Of a stretch of 64,000 bases of DNA, positions 49,020 through 60,169 are shown in pieces. The translations under genes and the position numbers were made by a program. Numbering within the stretch: position 1 is the stretch's first letter; each line of letters begins with the position of its first letter. Below the pieces are notes generated by a model. It saw only the letters and a program-made list of their open reading frames with translations. It was not told the DNA's origin and did no database searches. This DNA comes from Ceriagrion tenellum (lineage: Eukaryota > Arthropoda > Insecta > Odonata > Coenagrionidae), in the NCBI GenBank assembly GCA_963169105.1, contig OY720639.1, forward strand, positions 54,231,848 through 54,295,847, written 5' to 3'.

Positions 49020-49420
49020 AGGCTTTCCAAAGCTTGATTTCTCAAAATACGACGCAAGCGTTTTATCTCAGCCTTGAATTCCTCCTCTGTTGCATTTCTC
49101 TTACCACCAAGCCAGTTATTCAATTTTTAAGAAAAGAAAATTTTGCAGGGGTTTTTGCTGGGGGACTAGGTTGAACGGGGGCGTTAAGCATGATATAATT
49201 TGGCCAATTTTACTGGCACAACTGACTTCGTGTGATCTGATACATTAGGTTGGTGGAAAAGAACTGCTTCCCTCCTTGAATTGGGTCAATTTTCTAACCA
49301 TTTTATGCCACATTCAGCCATTAAAGAGGCGCAATGCTGCTCAATAATTCCTTTTCTGTCTCCAGAAATTAATTTCTCTGTGAATACTTTAGCCTGCGGC
49401 TATGATCATACCGGCAAAAC
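49020..49420 (-). pseudogene. Mariner transposase fossil (C-terminal half)
   Basis: Minus-strand translation across several frames gives, in order: KELLSSIAPL (49350 region), then VLFHQPNVSDHTKSVVPVKL (about 49270-49210), then NWLGGKRNATEEEFKAEIKR (about 49120-49060). These match the mariner order VLFHQDNAPSH..., the LPHPPYSPDLAPSDFFLF region, and WLGGKRF-x-x-x-EEV-x-AE. The second catalytic Asp of the D,D34D triad is replaced (HQDN to HQPN). Stops and frameshifts separate the blocks, so it encodes no functional enzyme. The N-terminal half was not recognised. Confidence 0.7.
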
Positions 49421-50119
49421 TAGCTATTTTTGATTTTTAGGTGGGAAATAGGCATTTTAGACTTTTAAAAAATTTTTTGAACTAAATGCTGCAAGTTACT
49501 TGCCTAGTGAAACAGCAAGCGGACAGGTGAAAAATATTCAGCTTATATGCATAAGAAATGAAATCACGCGTCATAAAGTTGGAGTGAGAAAAGCAATTTT
49601 CAATAAGCAAATTATCTTTTTAATCGGTACTACAAGGTATTTATGCACCTTTCTTGAAAAATATTGACAACTCTTAGAAGCGGCTCAAGTATTTCTGCAG
49701 ACATCCTGTTTCAATCCACAATTGTTCTGTTAGGAAATGAAAAACTTTTACGTCCGTCCTTAGTGACCGGAATTTAACCTTGCATTGTTGATCATTGCTT
49801 CGTATGTAATTCGGGTTTCCGACATAATTTCTTAGTTCTCCCAGTGCTTTCTTTCTTTAAGTATGTGTTGCAGCTACAAGGCCTGCATCTTTTTCTTATA
49901 TTCTGCTACGAATCTCATCCCTGTAATTATCGCATATCTTTTACGTTCTTCACGGTCCTAATTTTCCCAACACACACCTTGCTGCTTGACTCAACTTTCG
50001 AGTCAGGTGTGTGATGAGGGACACATTTTTAAATCTTCGGTAACGAACAATCATTACAGAACAATAGAAGATGAGATTAAATGATAACTATATCTTTATC
50101 GGTAGGATATGGTTCAGAT

Positions 50120-50300
50120 GTTTAGCTCATTCTCTGCGACGACGCGCATTTTTAGGAACATAATTGAATGGGATATTGAAGGAAAAGCTCCACAAGTAAG
50201 ACCGAGGGACCCCTACACAGGAAAACAGAAGCACGATGTGAAACAGAAGAGCTAGAAGGACATCAAGGAATTACCAGGAAGCTGGGTACACTGTAGGGCT
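50120..50300 (+). pseudogene. LINE ORF2 C-terminal tail relic
   Basis: The frame reads NIIEWDIEGKAPQVRPRDPY near 50155-50215, then a stop before KDIKELPGSWVHCRA. It combines the IIEGK-x-x-x-RPR segment and the terminal K-DIK-L-x-x-x-x-x-W-x-x-x-A segment seen separately at 21929 and 22346. That supports one family for all of these fragments. Confidence 0.6.
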
Positions 50301-50723
50301 TCAGTTTATCCCACTTAGACCCCCTCACAATCATCACACGAGAGTTGATAAAGTTTATAAGCTTCCGGACGAGGAGAAATGAACACCTATAAGAACACCT
50401 CAGTGCTCTTAGGAGCAATCATGACGAAAGGGCAACTTTGCCAAACATCTTATAACCTGGAACCTCAGCAGTGATTTTAAAGTGAAATTATTGTATTTAA
50501 CAGATAATCGACGTCAGCTGAATGCTTTAGAACAGCTTCAAATTTTTGAAAGATGTGGCGACCCAGATGCTAATCTTGTAAATGAATATTTACTTCCTGC
50601 CAATTCCCCTATCCGTTCAGCCATTGTATAACCTTCCCTTTCTCCCAAATTTGTCCTCTCCCACAAATGCCCAATCTCTTTCCCTCTACTGGTGGTATAT
50701 AAGGGAATGATATACCTCTTTAT

Positions 50724-50765
50724 TCACCGGATGATGATGCCTAGCCATCGAAACCCTGGTCGTGA
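50724..50765 (+). ncRNA. Hammerhead-ribozyme-like motif, one core change, probably inactive
   Basis: All three helices can be drawn. Stem I is TCAC (50724-50727) with GTGA (50762-50765). The core is CGGATGA (50728-50734), i.e. CTGATGA with T4 replaced by G. Stem II is GATG (50736-50739) with CATC (50746-50749). GAA is at 50750-50752. Stem III is ACC/GGT (50753-50755 with 50758-50760), with the cleavage-site C at 50761. Short, self-complementary stem III is a hallmark of the hammerheads in Penelope-like and retrozyme elements, which are thought to work as dimers. The core substitution should impair cleavage. It sits in the start of an unexplained 151-codon frame (50692-51147). Confidence 0.6.
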
Positions 50766-51985
50766 TGAGAGGTGGAGTACCATAAAGTTAACGAAGATCG
50801 AGTTTAATTTTTTTACAACGCGTGATTTTGAGCTAATGATTTCTCAGCCGAGAGTATACGATCCCTGTCCGAATTTGGTTTACATACTGAAAATTTTAGT
50901 GCAACGGTATATGAAAGGAATTCTCAGAAGGTGCAATTATGACCATATTTGTGATATTTGTGACCTATTCAAAATTCTCACAAAGAATATACGAATTAAG
51001 CCTTTTTGCAAAATATTTAATGCCGGTAAAAAAACGAATTTGAGCATTTTGCAAGCGGCGCGGACTCGCAGAGTGCATGAGATATCAACAAAAATCCCTA
51101 TAAATTATTCCTTTGGTTTTGTCTTTCCAGAAGTACTGGGATCGTAATACTGCATTGGAGATTAAGGTAATGGTGTAACGCCTATGCCCCCAAAAACGGT
51201 GCTAGTGGTGATAAAGTTGTTCCGCAAAATTAACAGCAGCTCTATAACAACTGAAGTTAAAAACCAATCTCTCAGAAAACAACTATCAAGGGTTGAGACA
51301 ATGTTACATTAATATCTGATGACGATTGAATTTACGCAGTAACGCGGTTTATTTCAGCATTTCTCTTAGAGGCTCAAAAAATGAGCTCTATGTCATTCTC
51401 TCGCGAGAAACAACATTTCGGTAAAAATGATTAAAATCGTAATTAAAACTACTCGGCAGAAAATAAAACATGCTGCATGTTGACGTTTGCTTCATTTAAA
51501 TCGGCTCCGGCATTGTGTTTATATTCTCTTTCGATCTCAGTGCTGCATAATTTTTGCGCCGGCAGTAGTCGTCCTTTCATTTAGTTGTTTTCTATACATT
51601 TCTTAGGAAAGAAGAAATCTCCGTACTCGGCAGTCTCTGCCGTGCTAGAGCAGTATCCGGACTTTGATTTTTCTTAAATATGAGCTGTGGGCTCAATAGA
51701 TGATATTTTTTCAATTCTAGTGCTTTTAGCCAATTTTTGTCTGCAGTTAGCTTTTAGTACAATTACATGTAAACTACTGCTCATTTTTGTGACTAATACC
51801 GCGTCGTTTTTTTAACCCCGTTTTTATTTTTTCACACATACTTCTTACGTCAGGTCAACGTTTATTTCGTTGTAGTAGTCATATATTGTTAAAAAATCTT
51901 AAATTTACCCTAATTCTTGGGTAAACCTGAACTTCTCTTGAAAAGATAACTCACTCTGTACTTCCCACTCTTTTTTATTCTTTCC

Positions 51986-52200
51986 GACCATGGTTTCGAC
52001 TTTTGTCTTTATCTTTTGTCTGTCTTATCTAACTTTTGTCATTATCAAGGTTATTACTCTTGTAATTTTTATTTACTTACTTAATTATTACTCTTGTAAT
52101 TACTCTTGTCCTTACAAAAGAGTAATTTTATGAGTAATAAGTAAGTTAAATAATTAAGTAAGTTTTGTCATTATCAAGGTGATAACCTTGATTACGACAT
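51986..52200. repeat. Rearranged Penelope-like/hammerhead-like module with nested inverted and direct repeats (copy E)
   Basis: On the minus strand, 52007 to 51986 reads GACAAAAGTCGAAACCATGGTC. That gives a GAC/GTC stem II, GAAA, a palindromic stem III ACCATGGT and the site C. ACCTTGATAATGACAAAAGT (minus, 52057-52038) looks like the ancestral upstream part, now displaced by duplicated CTTTTGTC words. GTCATTATCAAGGT recurs at 52167-52180 and faces an inverted copy, ACCTTGATTACGAC, at 52184-52197. Between them, ATTACTCTTGT/ACAAAAGAGTAAT and CTTACTTAATTATTACTC/GAGTAATAAGTAAG form nested hairpins. Confidence 0.55.
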
Positions 52201-52209
52201 TAACTTGTA

Positions 52210-55200
52210 TGAACTTCGGTTTTTGATGAAAAAGCGAAGCTCAGTTTTACTTTACTGCTAGAATTTAGGAGATGGAAGATAACCAACCTTTACTCAGCTT
52301 CCAGGGGTAAATTCCTCAAATAATCTTTTGATGCAAAATTATGATTTTTATAGTGCTGGTGGTTTTTCTCCGTGCAAAATTCGCGATTTATTCAACCAAA
52401 TGCAAAATAATAAATACATTTTTTTGCGAAAGTAACCTTTTAATTAATATCGTAAAATTAGTATGATTTGGCTGGAAGAATATTTTTTACTTGACGCTCT
52501 GAAAAGCGGTTACAACAGCTCCATTGGATGTGCTTACGTTAAAAAAATTTTCGATGCTAAAGATGAAGAGCATTCATTCAAATTTTCAGAAACAGGCCGA
52601 ATGTACGTTTTTTAATTCTCTTTTGTGTTTCTATCTCGACAAGTCAAATACCATTCTCGTGTTTAATTTTCGATTATATGGTAAAAAGAAAAAAAAACTG
52701 GTTTATGAGAGAATTACAGATGGGGAATTTACGGTTTTATGGGCGCATTTATTTTGTTTTTAGATGTTTTAACAAAAATGTTTAAAGCAAAGCTCACGTC
52801 AAAGCTCTGAGAGCAATGGTGAACATCAGTGGTCATTATTTTTGTGTTCATCTGACGTGCTTTAACATATCAGGTGAACCATTCTTCTCAATGCCGCTGG
52901 GTGGACGCTAGCGCGTAGTCTTGATGTCGCACGTTCTATGGAGCGTTATGGTGAATAAATGTAGAAATTTTAAACTTATGACGGTTGAATATTTGTCCTC
53001 ATATCATACAATTATATAGCATTGCTCCCACGTATGATACTTGTACCATATATTTCATTCTTCAAAATAATTATCCCAGTATGGACGTTGTCGGTTGCTT
53101 CAACTGCGACTTATCTACTTAGCATGCTACCGCGATGGTCTATGAAGAATGTTCTCCAATGTGATACGAGGAAATCAAAACTGTCATCACTCTTGGACCA
53201 GAGTAAACTAGTTCTCTTTGTGTGTGATATCAAATACTCTTCTACCCATAATGAACAAAATAAATCTCCACATGCATTATAGTTTGTTTCTGATGTAAAT
53301 ATTATTAATCTCACAACCTTATGGTTTGGTTTCTCGAGCAGTTTCACAATATCCTACCTCTCATACTCGTGTTAAGTTAATATTTCTTCTCATGTAGTTT
53401 TAGTGATACAATGAAAGATATGCTCGATTTTTTCAAGCATTGACATATAAGAAATTGTGGGTACATTTTGTTTCGTGAAATTTTAGAATCGAGAAGCTGG
53501 GTAACTTATTTCATGAATACGTAAATTAATTTCGGCCTAATTTAGTCGCGTTAAAAATAATTAAGCCCTGGGAACTCGTTAGAGAGTGATATTACTGCCT
53601 TTGCTTGATTTTTATTGACCCTCCTCTCGAATCATTTTTTTCAGAAACACCTCCCAGGGGAATAACAATCAGCACGAGAACGTAGGCATGTTCTAATTGG
53701 CTTAATTTATGAAATAATATTTTCTCATGCGTGCGTGTTAAGGAATTTCGTGCACATGTCAGTCGTCTCCGATTCTTTTTTATTTATTTTTCCCCTGTAA
53801 TTCTCTTTATTTTTGATTGGCACTGGAAGTTTGTGCTTCATAAGAGACCAAGTGGCAGGCTGTAAGTTCGGAATGATTTATTCAATCAATGCGTGTTAAA
53901 AATCATAATTATAATTATCAACTGTCGCCAAATACTACCTGTATTATATCCATATGTGAAAATAAATGCTGATACAATTTCCACACCTTTAATTTCGTCA
54001 CCGACTATGATTTCAGCGCATTTCGTGATATCCAGGGGCGAAAGCTTCCACAAAGTTTGTGCCAATACGCTCTCTTACCTATGCTATACTCATATTAAGA
54101 CTAGAACGCACAGCTACGCCCTGATTGGTGAAATAGAAGCGGGATTCGCATCCGCAATCTTCGGGTTGACAGGTAAGGGCGCTACTCACTCACCATCTAG
54201 TCCGGCATTACGTGTTTAAGGTTGGACGATGAACGTTTTTAAATTTTGACTCCAGCCTTTAATATCACTGAAAAATTTACTATCATCGCACGATGTAATT
54301 ATTGTGCTGATAGTAGACTCTTTTTTGGGTTATATCTACTTGTTACAACTTATATCCTGTGATTTTATGCCATAGATGGTTTTAGTTGTTTCTGCAGCGT
54401 TGACGGACCATCAAACCCGATGAATAAATCGGCGCCCCCTCACTTTCCTCCTTCTCTAAGTCCCCTTTGGAGATTCCGGCCAGACACTCTTCCTCTTTTG
54501 GCTGTGCGCTCCCTTTTTTCATTTCCAAACGGGCGAATTCTAAAAGAATTTTTCTCTTTTTCCCCCTTTATAAGCACCCGCCTTTTCTTTTTCGTATCTT
54601 CAGACAGAGGGAGGAAGGGAGGAAGAGAGATGATGTCCGCAGTTGGACAGATGAAATTACAAGTTAAAGCGATGTCCGTGACGCTGATTAATCGTCTCGT
54701 TGAGGATCCCTCTTGCACTCGAAACGATCGCGTTTGCACTCCGTTTGAAAAAAGGTTTTAGTTCTGTGCACGTGTCTGCACCATCACGGTCGCTCGGCGG
54801 GAACTTCACGTGAAGTTCACGTCCACCCATTCAGTTTCACTCACCGTTTATTATTTCCGCGAGAAATAGCATTAAAGTGAGGTGAGCCCTTCTCTGAAAG
54901 TAACAAAAATCTATTTCAGTCCTATTTTGACCCCTCTGCTCTAGTGCGGCACTTCGTTACACCATTGGTGCCGATGAACCCACCAGAATTTTTACTGTGC
55001 CCTCATTTTGTTTCCAGTTTTTTCTTGTCTGCGGAAATGTTTTACTTCAACCTATTTTTTGAAAAGTGGATTTGCAAAGAAAGTACTGAAATCCATTTTT
55101 TAAATTTATGCTCTATGTGAATAATGAAAATGCTCGATCTACAGTATACTGCAGACCGGTGATACATAACTTGGAAAGTTAGTCAGGAAACGATAGGAAA

Positions 55201-55440
55201 TCACAACATTTGAAATAGACTCTTGCTGTTATTTGATGCGATAACTTAAATTGTTTTAAGACCCATTCCGTCAATTTTAGTACTAGTTGTTTCATTTATT
55301 GCCGTTTTTGTAAGAGTATTGTTGCAGGCAAATTTTATCCTCATTTATTTGAAGTGAGAAATAAATCAAGAACTATGTAATCAATACCAGCTTCATTATG
55401 TTTTTCAGACAGTTCATAGTCTCTGGTTGTGACAAAGTCA
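52210..55440. other. Non-coding DNA, nothing firmly identified
   Basis: Mostly AT-rich. A stretch at about 54400-54850 is richer in GC, with overlapping frames on both strands (54420-54761 plus, 54440-54739 minus) that match nothing known. TGAAGTTCACGTGAAGTTCACG-like direct words near 54808-54828 are short and of unknown meaning. Confidence 0.35.
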
Positions 55441-55450
55441 TCTGTGGAGT

Positions 55451-55515
55451 AATCGGTAGTATAGTTGATCGACGTTCGTCTGCGGAGCTGGGGGTCGAGA
55501 GTTATATTTGGGTTA
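55451..55515 (+). repeat. tRNA-like SINE head relic
   Basis: CGGTAGTATAGTTGATCGACG resembles an A box and D arm. GTCTGCGGAGCTGGGGGTCGA and GAGTTATATTTGGGTTAA resemble the anticodon arm and a damaged B box/T arm. The order and spacing fit a tRNA-derived SINE. Confidence 0.45.
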
Positions 55516-55941
55516 AAACCAATTTATATTTTTCATAACCTTTCGTCAATTAAACCGATTCTCGGGTTGAAAGCTGGTAGGTACTCAAGGAAGCAGAAGA
55601 GAAATTACGTGGATTTGAGATGGGAAGATGAAAGATATGAACTTTTTGATATCTCTGGCATCTTGAAAATTTCTTGTTGTAAGAATGAAAGGTGAAACAG
55701 GTTGAGTTGCTTTGCGAAGAAACTATGGTAGAGAGCCATAAAGTATTGTTAAAATTCCATTACTATAAATTTATTTTTCGTTACCAAGTAATGAATTGAC
55801 TACTTGTCGAATATTGAAAATATTGAGGTTAAGTGGAGAAAATCTGTAATAGTCCATAGAAATTTGTTCATGATTTAATAATAAGAATGTGGAATGTTAG
55901 CTCATTTACCTGCAACGCTGATCGTGGTTATGTGTAAATTT

Positions 55942-56470
55942 CATGACCGACTTCGAGCCGAACCCGTATCAGCGAAATCGTACAGTCATTCGACGGGCAG
56001 CTGGCTCATCAAAAGCGTGTTGAATACGTGCTGGACCGAAAACCCAGTGGTCCGTGGATTGAAACATCGCTTTGATACCATTAGATTCGTTGAATCGGGT
56101 GGGAAGTGAAACCTCCCAATCGAGTCAGTATATACTTTACTCGTTCCGAGGCGTTACAAGCAGTGTGGCCGCTCCTCGCTTCTCCCTCCTGTATTTACCT
56201 ATGAAGGCAGTTGATGAGTCAGCTGCCCGTCGAACTTCCGTGAAGACGTGTGTACACGGCGCATATACCCACGTGGGTTCATGCATAAATGCATGTACCT
56301 TCGAAAATTCATCGTGTATCCGCAACGAATTGCGCGAATGCATGGATACACGTCCAGAAAAAAGTTCATGTTCTAATTCGATGGACGCGTTCTGGAAAGT
56401 TTTCAGGCATGTACCCGCGCGGGTGCATGAATCGTGTAAAGAGACTTCGCTGATTCGGGTTCGGCTTAGC
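55942..56470. repeat. Cluster of nested palindromes, probable non-autonomous DNA element
   Basis: Outer inverted repeats are 55957-55976 and 56446-56465 (20 bp, one mismatch, word GCCGAACCCG). A second pair, 55990-56012 and 56211-56233, matches at 22 of 23 positions (word CGACGGGCAGCTG). Inside lie the perfect palindrome ACCCACGTGGGT (56267-56278), CATGCAT/ATGCATG (56280-56295), CGTGTATCC/GGATACACG (56313-56321 and 56344-56352) enclosing CGCAACGAATTGCG, and CCCGCGCGGG with flanks (56408-56429). The first and last palindromic blocks look homologous. GC and CpG content is raised. The 197-codon plus frame 56072-56665 overlaps this and is likely incidental. No transposase was found. Confidence 0.65.
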
Positions 56471-56759
56471 GTCATTTATCATGTTACAAAGCGCTCATTA
56501 TCTCATGGTGCTGATTGTTCGCTTGAAATGCGCGTAACACACGAAGAGTGTCATCCGGGATTCTCGAAATGCTTACTCTTGAATGGTCAAGCAGTCGTCA
56601 TCTACGAATTTCTGAGGAATTTCCGGAAACAATGCCAGTGGCAAACTTGGACGCACATTTGTTGACGACGGTAGAGAATTGGAAAATTACTCGCTTAATT
56701 CAGGATGCGAAGTCATTGCGAAATTGTGAAGTCTGTCGATTCATACGTAGAACATAGAC

Positions 56760-57170
56760 AATGTAATGCATGAGGTGTACGGATACACAAATATTTTGCC
56801 TTCCCTCTGGTGCCCTCCCAAAGGTCCTCGATATTCCTTTCATGCTTAGTCCCGCAGCGACGGAGAGAAGGGATGAAAGGCTCTCTCTGTTTAACCTCCC
56901 ACGCCATGGCATCGGAGAGACTCCCGGGAACAACAACGGACTTTTTCCCCAACCTCCCTGCAGTGGATTTGGGTCCGCCCTATCTCCTGCGTGCCGCACT
57001 GCAGGAAGTGCGGCCTCTTGTCCATTGAGACACGGGGGAGATAAATCAGCATCCACGGAACGCAAATCAAGAGGAGGAGTTCCCCAGAGCCGTTATTTAA
57101 CGCTCCACAAATTGGTGAATGCTGCACGGTGTCCCTGGTTGCTTTTTTATGGAAGTTCTTACCTGTAATT
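56760..57170. other. GC-richer block with a perfect hairpin
   Basis: Base composition is balanced and frames are open on both strands (56770-57168 plus, 56700-57065 minus), but none resembles a known protein. GCCGCACT and AGTGCGGC (56993-57014) form a perfect 8-bp hairpin with a GCAGGA loop. It may be a transposon segment, a regulatory island or an unrecognised exon. Confidence 0.25.
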
Positions 57171-57179
57171 TCGGTTCCA

Positions 57180-59283
57180 TTCGTGCGCACGAGGGAACCA
57201 AAAATTCGGTGATTTGGCCGAAAATGAAATTATTCGACCGTCGTAATTTTTATCGCTAAAGCTTACTTTTGGTTTTGTTCCCTCTTCTCATACAAATTGA
57301 ATCCTTGAATCCCTTTGAAAGCGGAAAAAGATCCTGAAATCCTCATCGGAAAATTCATAATCCTGTTTGGTTGTGACTAAATTTTCAGATTCGTTCTTCA
57401 CATATCCCAGATATGAAATGCTGGCGTATTCGAGTGATTTGTGCCTTTGAAAATACATTTACATGCGCCACAGACAAATGGAGTAATTTAATAGAACCTG
57501 AGCATGATTTTTCTCACAGAAAGGCCATTATTTTAAAAATTGAGATATAAAAACCAGTGATCACCCTTTCAAAGTAAGTTACCAAGGCATACGACTTTTG
57601 TATTGTGTAGTGAATTGTATTGATCCGGTGCAGGTTTCAAGGAATTTGTCTTTGGAGATGACCAACGTACTTTTACGTTTCATGCTGAGCGAAGTTGTTG
57701 AATTTTAACTCGGCATATCATTTTTTTGCCCAAAAAACAGTGCCTTGAAACCATCATGCAACAAAGGAGGATCATGTATACGTCAACAGTTGTTAGAGTG
57801 AAAAGTTATGAATTTTTAGTGATTAATGGCGGTCATTACTACCATGCTAAAAGGCTTTTAACAGCGATTTATGTGCTGGAGGTAAAGAAAGTTTTTAAAA
57901 TGAAACTTTAGAGTTGCACTTGATTTTATGAAACCTTTCCTCTAAAATTCTCATGTAAGTAGTACGTTAATTTCTATTCATATCTGGTTCTAATTTTGTT
58001 TGGTGTAGGAAATTCGGATATTGCAACAACTGCTGAATATGTTTAAGACCTTTAAGATTCAGGCAATATTTGAATATATTTTCTGCTATAGAGACTTCTA
58101 AGATTCAAAATTACTTTTATCAGCAAATGGGTATTTATTTATTTTTCAATTTGCGTCTTAATTTAATATTCATGGTCACTTTTCCCTAATAAGTCACAAG
58201 TCCCCATTGAATCCATTTCATATTTCGTGCCGTTTTGTGGAAAACGTAATGTGCATACGCAGTATAATTGATTAACCTCTCTACCATTTTTGAGGATTTG
58301 CCAACTTATTTCCTGCATTGTTCCTCTTTTCTATTGCCTTTAACGTAAAAATGATTCCAGGATTTGATGTTTTCGAATCACTGCAATGTATTACACGGAA
58401 AAAATCTATCTGAGAGAGTCTGATGCTGTATCTGGTTTCTAACCCCAGTGAGATATCGTTTTCGCCATCATCGGACGTAAAACGCTCAACTCATTGGGTG
58501 ATATTGCTTTGGATATCTCTTCCTTGTGTGAGATTTGGAAAAAATGTCCAACTCACTCGAACATCAAGGGAAACGAGAAAAAAACATTTTCTTTAAATAA
58601 AAATTTTCGATATTAAAAGTGCGGTTGGAGAGCCAAAAATTAATCTTTCGCGTCGAACGATGAAAGCCACTTTCGTATGAGAGTAGGGTTTTTTGATGCC
58701 CGCCAAGGAAAGATATGCTTACTCAGGGGATCACAATCGAGTTGACTGCTATTTCTTTTTTGTTGGAACTTTGAAGTTATTCACGAATCGCCCTGCATCC
58801 ATCTCTCTGCTGATGTTATACCTCTCAAACGTTTCGAGTAATCACCGAAAACTTCCATGAGCTTCAATAAAAAGTTTGAAATTGCAAACCCAGCCAAATG
58901 AAAAAGAAGCAGTGAGTTTCGCTTAAAGTTGCCGCACTCGCTTAAATTGATAGCCATACAAACAATATATAAATAATATGTCATTATAAACAATCCTCTA
59001 TTATGTTTTTATGTTTTTTTTCGTTTACTTTTTACGTCGAACATCTAGGCTAAACCGCGAGATTTTTTTTTACCTTCAACGCAGAGTTAAAAATTCCAAA
59101 CCCTCCGAGCTGTGAAAGGAAGCGTTTAGTTGAAACTTGTTGATCAGTTGACATCGGTTAGTTTTAAGTAGTTTTCCCTTACTTGGGAGCTCAAAAGCGA
59201 TATAGTATGAGAAAAGTCGTATTAATGAAGTCCATATTGTGTCATTCTTCCCTTTTTTCACTGAAATTGCCACGATAAAAATT
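57180..59283. other. AT-rich non-coding DNA, nothing identified
   Basis: No supported feature. Confidence 0.45.
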
Positions 59284-59358
59284 TGGTCAGGACCGGGAGT
59301 GGAGCCACAGACCTTTGGTTTGCTGGGCCAACGCACAGGCCAGAACGCTATCCAGGCT
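59284..59358 (-). repeat. tRNA-like SINE head relic
   Basis: On the minus strand, CTGGATAGCGTTCTGGCCTG resembles an A box. GCCCAGCAAACCAAAGGTC forms the anticodon region. GTGGCTCCACTCCCGG is a mutated B box/T arm. Minus-strand frames through it give the SKPKVCGSTPGPDQ-type peptide that read-through of such SINEs commonly yields. Confidence 0.5.
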
Positions 59359-60106
59359 TTCTAATTCTCGTGACAATTTCAACGTATTTCACCTGCTATG
59401 GTTTGGATTATTTTTTCCATGTTAAATATTGTATAACAGGCCAGGTTATGTGCCCAGAATAGTGCTTAGGTATGTTTAGTCAACAGGTTATGAAAAAAGC
59501 CTACCATTAGTTGTAGTCCTGGCGGCTCTAAAATCCTACAGAATTATTGTTAAATGACCTTTTAGTAGAAAACTTCACGATAGAAAACCCCGAAGGAGAT
59601 TGAGCGTGGAAAAATTTCGTACCGTAGAAAGGGAAGTTCTTCGCGACTCCAGAGAAGGAAATGCGATTGAAACATAGAAGTAGTAGAAATGTGACATTTT
59701 ATTCGTCATATAAGATACTAGAATCGTAATAGCCTCAGGTTCGCACGGAGTATTCTTCCCTAACATCATACCTTCGAATATGTGTAGGTACAATACGGTG
59801 CAAGAATTGTGAATCTTGCGTGGTTGAGCTCCTTTGCCCCAAGTAATAGCCTAATAAAATCCGTAACTTGTAATGCAGAGTAGTGTAGTGGTGTAACTAA
59901 CAGAATAGGGTAGCACTGTCCATTTAATGAATATTAGAAAGGGGAGGAAGCTGGATGACGTATCACTGATATGAAATAATTAGGCGTGCTACGAAGTTGG
60001 ACCATTTTTATTTTCTTTCGGACACCAATTCCAAGTTCCATGTTAAGAGCAGGCTAATGCCGACGCCGAGTTTCTATCCACCCTTCCTCCCTTACCTATC
60101 TCCTAT

Positions 60107-60162
60107 GGCACTGATGACCTTAGCTGTCGGCCGCCTCCCCAAATGTCCAATCCAATCCAAGT
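60107..60162 (+). repeat. 3' end of a LINE or SINE with (TCCAA)n tail
   Basis: GCACTGATGACCTTAGCTGT is a recurrent 3'-terminal word of arthropod non-LTR elements and the SINEs that borrow their tails. Here it is followed by CGGCCGCCTCCCC and the simple tail TCCAATCCAATCCAA. The upstream part of the element (before about 60060) is not recognisable. Confidence 0.5.
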
Positions 60163-60169
60163 TCCGTAA

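Noticed and set aside
50692..51147. 151-codon plus-strand frame
   Set aside because: It starts at a GTG inside unrelated sequence, passes through the hammerhead-like motif and resembles no family.
54420..54761. Overlapping plus and minus frames in a GC-richer stretch
   Set aside because: No similarity to known proteins, no splice or start context, and both strands are equally open.
56072..56665. Longest open frame of the window (197 codons)
   Set aside because: It runs through nested palindromes and has high CpG content, an arginine/serine/cysteine-rich composition and no recognisable domain. A minus-strand frame (56137-56475) covers the same DNA because of the inverted repeats. Not enough to call a gene.
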